From NCBI GenBank assembly GCA_051658525.1, contig JBOFMT010000023.1, forward strand, positions 1-16,544: a DNA stretch of 16,544 nt, read 5' to 3'. Shown one piece after another: positions 14,050 to 16,544 of the stretch (position 1 is its first letter; each line of letters opens with the position of its first letter). The notes under the pieces are model-generated. The model ran no database searches. It worked only from the letters and a program-made list of their open reading frames with translations, and was not told where the DNA came from. This DNA comes from JBOFMT01 sp051658525 (GTDB lineage: Bacteria; Bacillota_I; Bacilli_A; Erysipelotrichales; Erysipelotrichaceae). Position numbers and translations under genes: made by a program.

Positions 14050-14883
14050 TTACATTGTAGTAATACGATGAATGTGTACGGTCAAATACATCATTTCATC
14101 ATTGGTTAATTGGATGTTGTAGGTTTTAGCCATATAGTCTGCAACTTTTAGTACACAAGCATAGGCTTTCTTGTATTGGTTTTTGATCATTAAGAAGAAA
14201 CTTTCATCTCCCTCGTCCATAACGACACCAGAGAAGGTACGCATTGCAAAGAACTTTAAATGCGTAATAAAGCGATCATAGTGAATGGTCTTTTCATTGA
14301 GTTCTACATTAAAGTGATAACGAACAATATTTACGATGTTTTGTATAATCTTCATCATCTCTTCTGTTTGTCCAATCCCAAGTGAATTAAAATTGGCATT
14401 GACAAGATGCAACGCAATAAATCCTGCTTCATCTTCTGGCAAGCGTAGTTTGAAGTTTTTTTCGATCATATCCAATGCTTCTTTTCCTACCATATATTCA
14501 CTATAGTAGAACTGTTTGATTTCTTCTAACAGTGCATTGCGAATCTCAATCCCTTTTCTTGTACGCTCGAGTGAAAAGCTAATGTGATCACATAGGGTAA
14601 GGTAAATATTGTTACCTAACTCACTACCTAGTGAAATCTTAGCATAATCTACGATTTCATTGACCACTTGAATACACTCCAAAGAAACCTTAGATAAGAT
14701 TTCCTCTAGTTGATGGGTACCTTCCACATCACTCATCGTGTACATCTTTTCTACTTTTGAAAGATCTACCAAATCGCCTGCTTTTTGTTTGAAACCCAAG
14801 CCACAGCCCATTAGTAAAACTTCTTGACCTTTTTCGTTTAATGACCGAACCAAATTATTATTGATGACCTTATCAACAACCAT
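14050..14883 (-). CDS. licT: BglG/LicT family transcriptional antiterminator
   Basis: A 277-residue RNA-binding regulator. The N-terminal CAT domain (1-55, with VINNNLVRSLNEKGQEVLLMG) binds the RAT hairpin. Two PRD domains follow with the phosphorylatable histidines His100 and His159 (PRD1) and His208 and His270 (PRD2), within one residue of the four sites in Bacillus LicT. Phosphorylation of PRD1 by the PTS permease is expected to switch it off and of PRD2 by HPr to switch it on. The start is Met at 14883, matching the start of the family and preceded by GGGGTG. A longer frame to 14988 would translate the RAT and terminator region and is rejected. It is the first gene of the operon and its own leader carries the target RAT. 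Confidence 0.96.
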   Translation of the reverse strand: MVVDKVINNNLVRSLNEKGQEVLLMGCGLGFKQKAGDLVDLSKVEKMYTMSDVEGTHQLEEILSKVSLECIQVVNEIVDYAKISLGSELGNNIYLTLCDHISFSLERTRKGIEIRNALLEEIKQFYYSEYMVGKEALDMIEKNFKLRLPEDEAGFIALHLVNANFNSLGIGQTEEMMKIIQNIVNIVRYHFNVELNEKTIHYDRFITHLKFFAMRTFSGVVMDEGDESFFLMIKNQYKKAYACVLKVADYMAKTYNIQLTNDEMMYLTVHIHRITTM

Positions 14884-14913
14884 ATTAACACCCCTTTTTG
14901 TTACCCTAAGTAT

Positions 14914-14970
14914 AAAAAAAGCTATACTTAGGCACAATGCAAAAATCGCATATGTACAAAATAGTATAGC
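14914..14970 (-). terminator. Leader terminator of the licT operon, overlapping the RAT
   Basis: On the minus strand the 5' arm GCTATACT (14970-14963) overlaps the 3' end of the RAT, and the 3' arm AGTATAGC (14928-14921) is followed by seven Ts. A nested hairpin (GTACATATGC with GCATTGTGC) stacks inside the loop. LicT binding to the RAT would prevent this hairpin. A competing stem is described in the findings. Confidence 0.85.
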
Positions 14971-14994
14971 CTGCCTTACCAGTAACAATCCTTT
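14969..14994 (-). promoter_or_regulatory. Ribonucleic antiterminator (RAT), LicT target
   Basis: On the minus strand the sequence reads AAAGGATTGTTACTGG, then TAAGGCAGGC. This matches the RAT consensus GGATTGTTACTG-N-GCAGGC, whose halves pair into the double-internal-loop hairpin bound by the CAT domain. It lies about 85 bases before licT. Confidence 0.93.
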
Positions 14995-15004
14995 ATACTC
15001 CCAT

Positions 15005-15033
15005 AATATACCATAAGCATAAATCCTTGTAAA
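15005..15033 (-). promoter_or_regulatory. Promoter of the licT-bglP-bglA operon
   Basis: TTTACA (15033-15028) and TATATT (15010-15005) on the minus strand with a 17-base spacer and an extended TGG before the -10. The transcript would begin just before the RAT. I saw no convincing cre site around it. Confidence 0.8.
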
Positions 15034-15094
15034 GCCCTTTCGTAAAATTAATTACAGTTTTTGTCATGCTATGATTTGATCATTTTTACACTAG

Positions 15095-15353
15095 TTATAC
15101 TGACTTATCGAGCATGCGTGTTCCATCCAAATAATCAATTGCAATCATCATAGCTTGTAGTTGAGTTACACTATGTTAAAAGTACGCTGCAATCTTGATA
15201 AACACATTCTTGATCCTGTTCTCCCTTCCACTCCTAATCCTGGCTTACCACTATAACCGTATTTTCCGAATACTATTTCAGAAGATCATCAAAGTATTCT
15301 TCATTGATCGTAGAAGCTGCAATAGCAATCAAAGTTTGAATATGTTGTTTCAT
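15095..15353 (-). pseudogene. Remnant of a small gene of about 85 codons, split by two frameshifts
   Basis: Three protein-like segments follow each other on the minus strand in three frames. Segment A (15353-15273) starts with ATG behind GAGGATA and reads MKQHIQTLIAIAASTINEEY, then FDDLLK and a stop. Segment B (15285-15166) contains FGKYGYSGKPGLGVEGRTGS and RMCLSRLQRTF. Segment C (15175-15095) reads QLQAMMIAIDYLDGTRMLDK and SV before TAA. Each step needs one restored base, as after two single-base deletions. Segment A starts 26 bases after the DUF1287 stop, so the intact gene was probably the second gene of that operon. I do not recognise the protein. Segment A could also still be a functional 26-residue peptide. 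Confidence 0.5.
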
Positions 15354-15378
15354 AGTTGTATCCTCATAGTTTTATTTG

Positions 15379-16002
15379 TTATGAAATTCTAAAATGAGCA
15401 ATTACTTTTTTCCTTTCTAGAACATCTTGTTCATAGGTCATTTGATTTGGGTATGCATGGTGAATTAGATACGGTATTCCCTTATGATTACGCTTATCCG
15501 AGACAACTCCAATATGTTCTTCAAAAACAACAATATCTCCTGCCTGCCAAGCTTCGATATCCATTACATCATTTGTTAAGACAATCGCATGGTGCGTAAA
15601 GTAAACAAGGAGATTACGCACTCTACGAAAGTCAATATTTGCATCTCCAACATCCTTACCATAATGAGAGGGATGTTGAAGGATATCATTATTGACTAAG
15701 ATTTTTAAGTCGTATCCCGCAGTTAACATCGCTCTAGCTACAACATCTGTGCATACACCATATCCATCATCTGGATATCCACTTGCATAGTATACACTCT
15801 TATATTTCGGTCGCGATGCAACATAGGCTTTTGCTCCTAGCAAAAGATCCATTTGATCTTCGATCCCGTCTTTATCTTGATCCTGGTTGCTTTGGTAAGT
15901 AGGCAGATTAAAGTTTCTTGTATAATTTTTGTTTTTAAAGAATAGAAAGCCTCCAAACAAACAAATACTAACTGCTAGAATCCATACATTGTTTTTATTC
16001 AT
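15379..16002 (-). CDS. Membrane-anchored DUF1287 protein with a calcium-binding-like loop
   Basis: A 207-residue protein with an N-terminal hydrophobic helix (7-22, VWILAVSICLFGGFLFF) that should anchor it or act as an uncleaved signal, with the rest outside the cell. Residues 41-49 (DQDKDGIED) form a DxDxDGxxD loop like those that bind calcium. The DUF1287 core follows: VYYASGYPDDGYGVCTDVVAR (Cys84), YFTHHAIVLTND, WQAGDIVVFEEHIGVVSD (His163) and LIHHAYP (His181/His182). A Cys followed by a His on the GDIV..HIGVV strand resembles the NlpC/P60 papain-like fold, so a cell-wall amidase or peptidase is possible, but this is an inference. It has its own promoter with an extended -10 box and may once have been followed by the small gene at 15095-15353. 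Confidence 0.85.
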   Translation of the reverse strand: MNKNNVWILAVSICLFGGFLFFKNKNYTRNFNLPTYQSNQDQDKDGIEDQMDLLLGAKAYVASRPKYKSVYYASGYPDDGYGVCTDVVARAMLTAGYDLKILVNNDILQHPSHYGKDVGDANIDFRRVRNLLVYFTHHAIVLTNDVMDIEAWQAGDIVVFEEHIGVVSDKRNHKGIPYLIHHAYPNQMTYEQDVLERKKVIAHFRIS

Positions 16003-16025
16003 ATTTGCTTCCCACCTTTTTTTCT

Positions 16026-16056
16026 AGTATATCACAAAAAATCCACAATATATCAA
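16026..16056 (-). promoter_or_regulatory. Promoter of the DUF1287 gene
   Basis: On the minus strand TGA-TATACT (16034-16026) is an extended -10 box. TTGATA (16056-16051) stands 19 bases upstream as a possible -35. The -35 lies inside the loop of the hairpin at 16037-16067. Confidence 0.5.
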
Positions 16057-16067
16057 TGTGGTTTTTT
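16037..16067. terminator. Small bidirectional hairpin overlapping the DUF1287 promoter
   Basis: A 5-bp stem CCACA-ATATATCAA-TGTGG (16043-16061), with T6 after it on the plus strand and, across a one-base mismatch, T6 on the minus strand. It could stop read-through toward either side, but the stem is short. Confidence 0.4.
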
Positions 16068-16123
16068 CAACCATCACCCATGATTTTATGTGTTGTGATT
16101 ACCGTATAAAGTGAGGACATAGA

Positions 16124-16331
16124 ATGAAACAAATTTTTTTAGTGTTGCTCTACTATATAGTGGAATATCGGGAACTTGTTTTTATTCTTATTTGCTAGAA
16201 TGAAGGACTATTTGTATCCACTTGTAGGAATCAAGGACATTGGACAACAAATCTTCTTTATTGGCATTTTACTACTCATTAAAGCAGGATTGTTCCTAGG
16301 TTTTACAAGTATATCTGAAGAAAAAAACTGA
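16124..16331 (+). pseudogene. Remnant of a small two-helix membrane protein, broken by two frameshifts
   Basis: ATG at 16124 follows GAGG and starts MKQIF, then runs to a stop after 24 codons. Adding one T to the T7 run at 16134-16140 gives a hydrophobic helix, FSVALLYSGISGTCFYSYLL, ending in E and TGA. That TGA overlaps an ATG at 16200 (ATGA). The second part (16200-16331) is an intact 43-residue frame, MKDYLYPLVGIKDIGQQIFF, then IGILLLIKAGLFLGF and a polar tail. One more added base near 16200 fuses all parts into about 70 residues with two membrane helices. The function is unknown. The 43-residue frame might be a real small gene, but it has no ribosome site of its own. It ends at the terminator at 16321-16353. 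Confidence 0.45.
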
Positions 16332-16353
16332 GTTGGCAGCTCAGTTTTCTTTT
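16321..16353. terminator. Bidirectional terminator
   Basis: A 9-bp stem AAAACTGAG-TTGGCAG-CTCAGTTTT (16324-16348), with T-rich sequence after it on the plus strand and seven Ts on the minus strand. It serves the small gene remnant (plus) and the cation transporter gene (minus). Confidence 0.85.
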
Positions 16354-16544
16354 TCTAATCCTCCAAAATCTTGATCCAATACAATATAAAATCGATAGTT
16401 TGGATATTGTATTGTTAGGCGATGTTCAAGTGAGAGTTTAATTTGTAAGGGATCTACAACACGATAATCAAAAATAAGATCAAAGTTAATGATTTGTGCA
16501 GCTTCATCCACATAAAAACCATGAAACTCCATGATTTCTTCATA
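16341..16544 (-). CDS. C-terminal end of a cation diffusion facilitator transporter (partial)
   Basis: The minus-strand frame is open to the window edge and stops at 16341, giving 67 visible residues. It contains FHGFYVDEAAQIINFDLIFD, then YPNYRFYIVLDQDFGGLEKEN. This fits the cytoplasmic C-terminal domain of CDF metal transporters, where a conserved HGFYVD-x-IRFDVV segment and a final YPDYxFxIxxDxDFS strand form the ferredoxin-like dimerisation fold. A Met at 16530-16532 is only an internal residue, and the membrane part lies outside the window. The expected role is efflux of Zn, Mn, Fe or similar ions; the metal cannot be read from this part. Confidence 0.72.
   Translation of the reverse strand, partial: YEEIMEFHGFYVDEAAQIINFDLIFDYRVVDPLQIKLSLEHRLTIQYPNYRFYIVLDQDFGGLEKEN

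Noticed and set aside
14884..14988. N-terminal extension of LicT
   Set aside because: It would encode the RAT and terminator leader, and the true family start (VINNN motif) is at 14883 with a ribosome site.
15028..15060. Possible cre site (TGTAAAGCCCTTTCG) near the licT promoter
   Set aside because: It lacks the central CG in the right place and the final CA of the cre consensus; it mostly consists of the -35 box.
15195..15392. Plus-strand hydrophobic frame of 65 codons
   Set aside because: It uses a TTG start without a ribosome site and lies antisense to the more convincing broken minus-strand gene.
16105..16110. TATAAA as a promoter of the small plus-strand remnant
   Set aside because: It is directly next to the ribosome site, so transcription would start downstream of it, and there is no -35 box.
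1..16544. CRISPR array, tRNA or rRNA genes, IS elements, prophage or attachment sites
   Set aside because: Looked for, but no regularly spaced repeats, cloverleaf, transposase, integrase or phage gene was seen.

Overview
The window comes from a low-GC Firmicute. An Erysipelotrichia-like gut or oral organism is the best guess, though this is an inference. The grounds are AT-rich sequence, strong AGGAGG or GGGGG ribosome sites, sigma-A promoters often with an extended -10 TGn, a long pyrophosphate-dependent phosphofructokinase as a highly codon-biased glycolytic gene, and a BglG/LicT-controlled beta-glucoside PTS operon. I see no phage, IS element, CRISPR array, tRNA or rRNA.

Layout, left to right. 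(1) 1-1360: a truncated minus-strand gene with a possible HTH, and a divergent small alpha/beta hydrolase closed by a bidirectional terminator. (2) 1368-3053: a membrane GGDEF diguanylate cyclase (minus) diverging from a membrane-anchored XRE regulator (plus). (3) 3052-5008: a three-gene minus-strand operon of a YtrA-type GntR repressor, an ABC ATPase and an ABC-2 permease. The genes sit one base apart, and a near-perfect operator lies downstream of the promoter. The ATPase has Arg in place of the last Walker A glycine. (4) 5011-5158: an unnamed, apparently non-coding transcription unit (promoter, three hairpins, terminator), the best candidate for something undescribed. (5) 5354-7108: pfp with its own promoter and terminator. 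(6) 7116-8399: a two-domain chromate transporter (ChrA family). (7) 8415-10639: two tandem paralogues of unknown function with a Rho_N/SAP-like N-terminus and a TRMI..RGHTP.EL tail. (8) 10670-15033: the beta-glucoside operon licT-bglP-bglA, with one promoter, a RAT antiterminator and an overlapping terminator. (9) 15095-16544: a lipid-anchored or membrane-anchored DUF1287 protein flanked by the remains of two small genes, each broken by two single-base losses, then the C-terminus of a cation diffusion facilitator.

How the genes work together. LicT binds the RAT in its own leader when beta-glucosides are being transported, so that licT, the EIIBCA permease and 6-phospho-beta-glucosidase are made. 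The resulting glucose-6-phosphate and glucose enter glycolysis, where the PPi-dependent phosphofructokinase acts. The GntR-ABC module looks self-repressed and responsive to cell-envelope or drug stress, as in YtrA operons. The remaining genes look like single-gene units in an ordinary chromosomal region.
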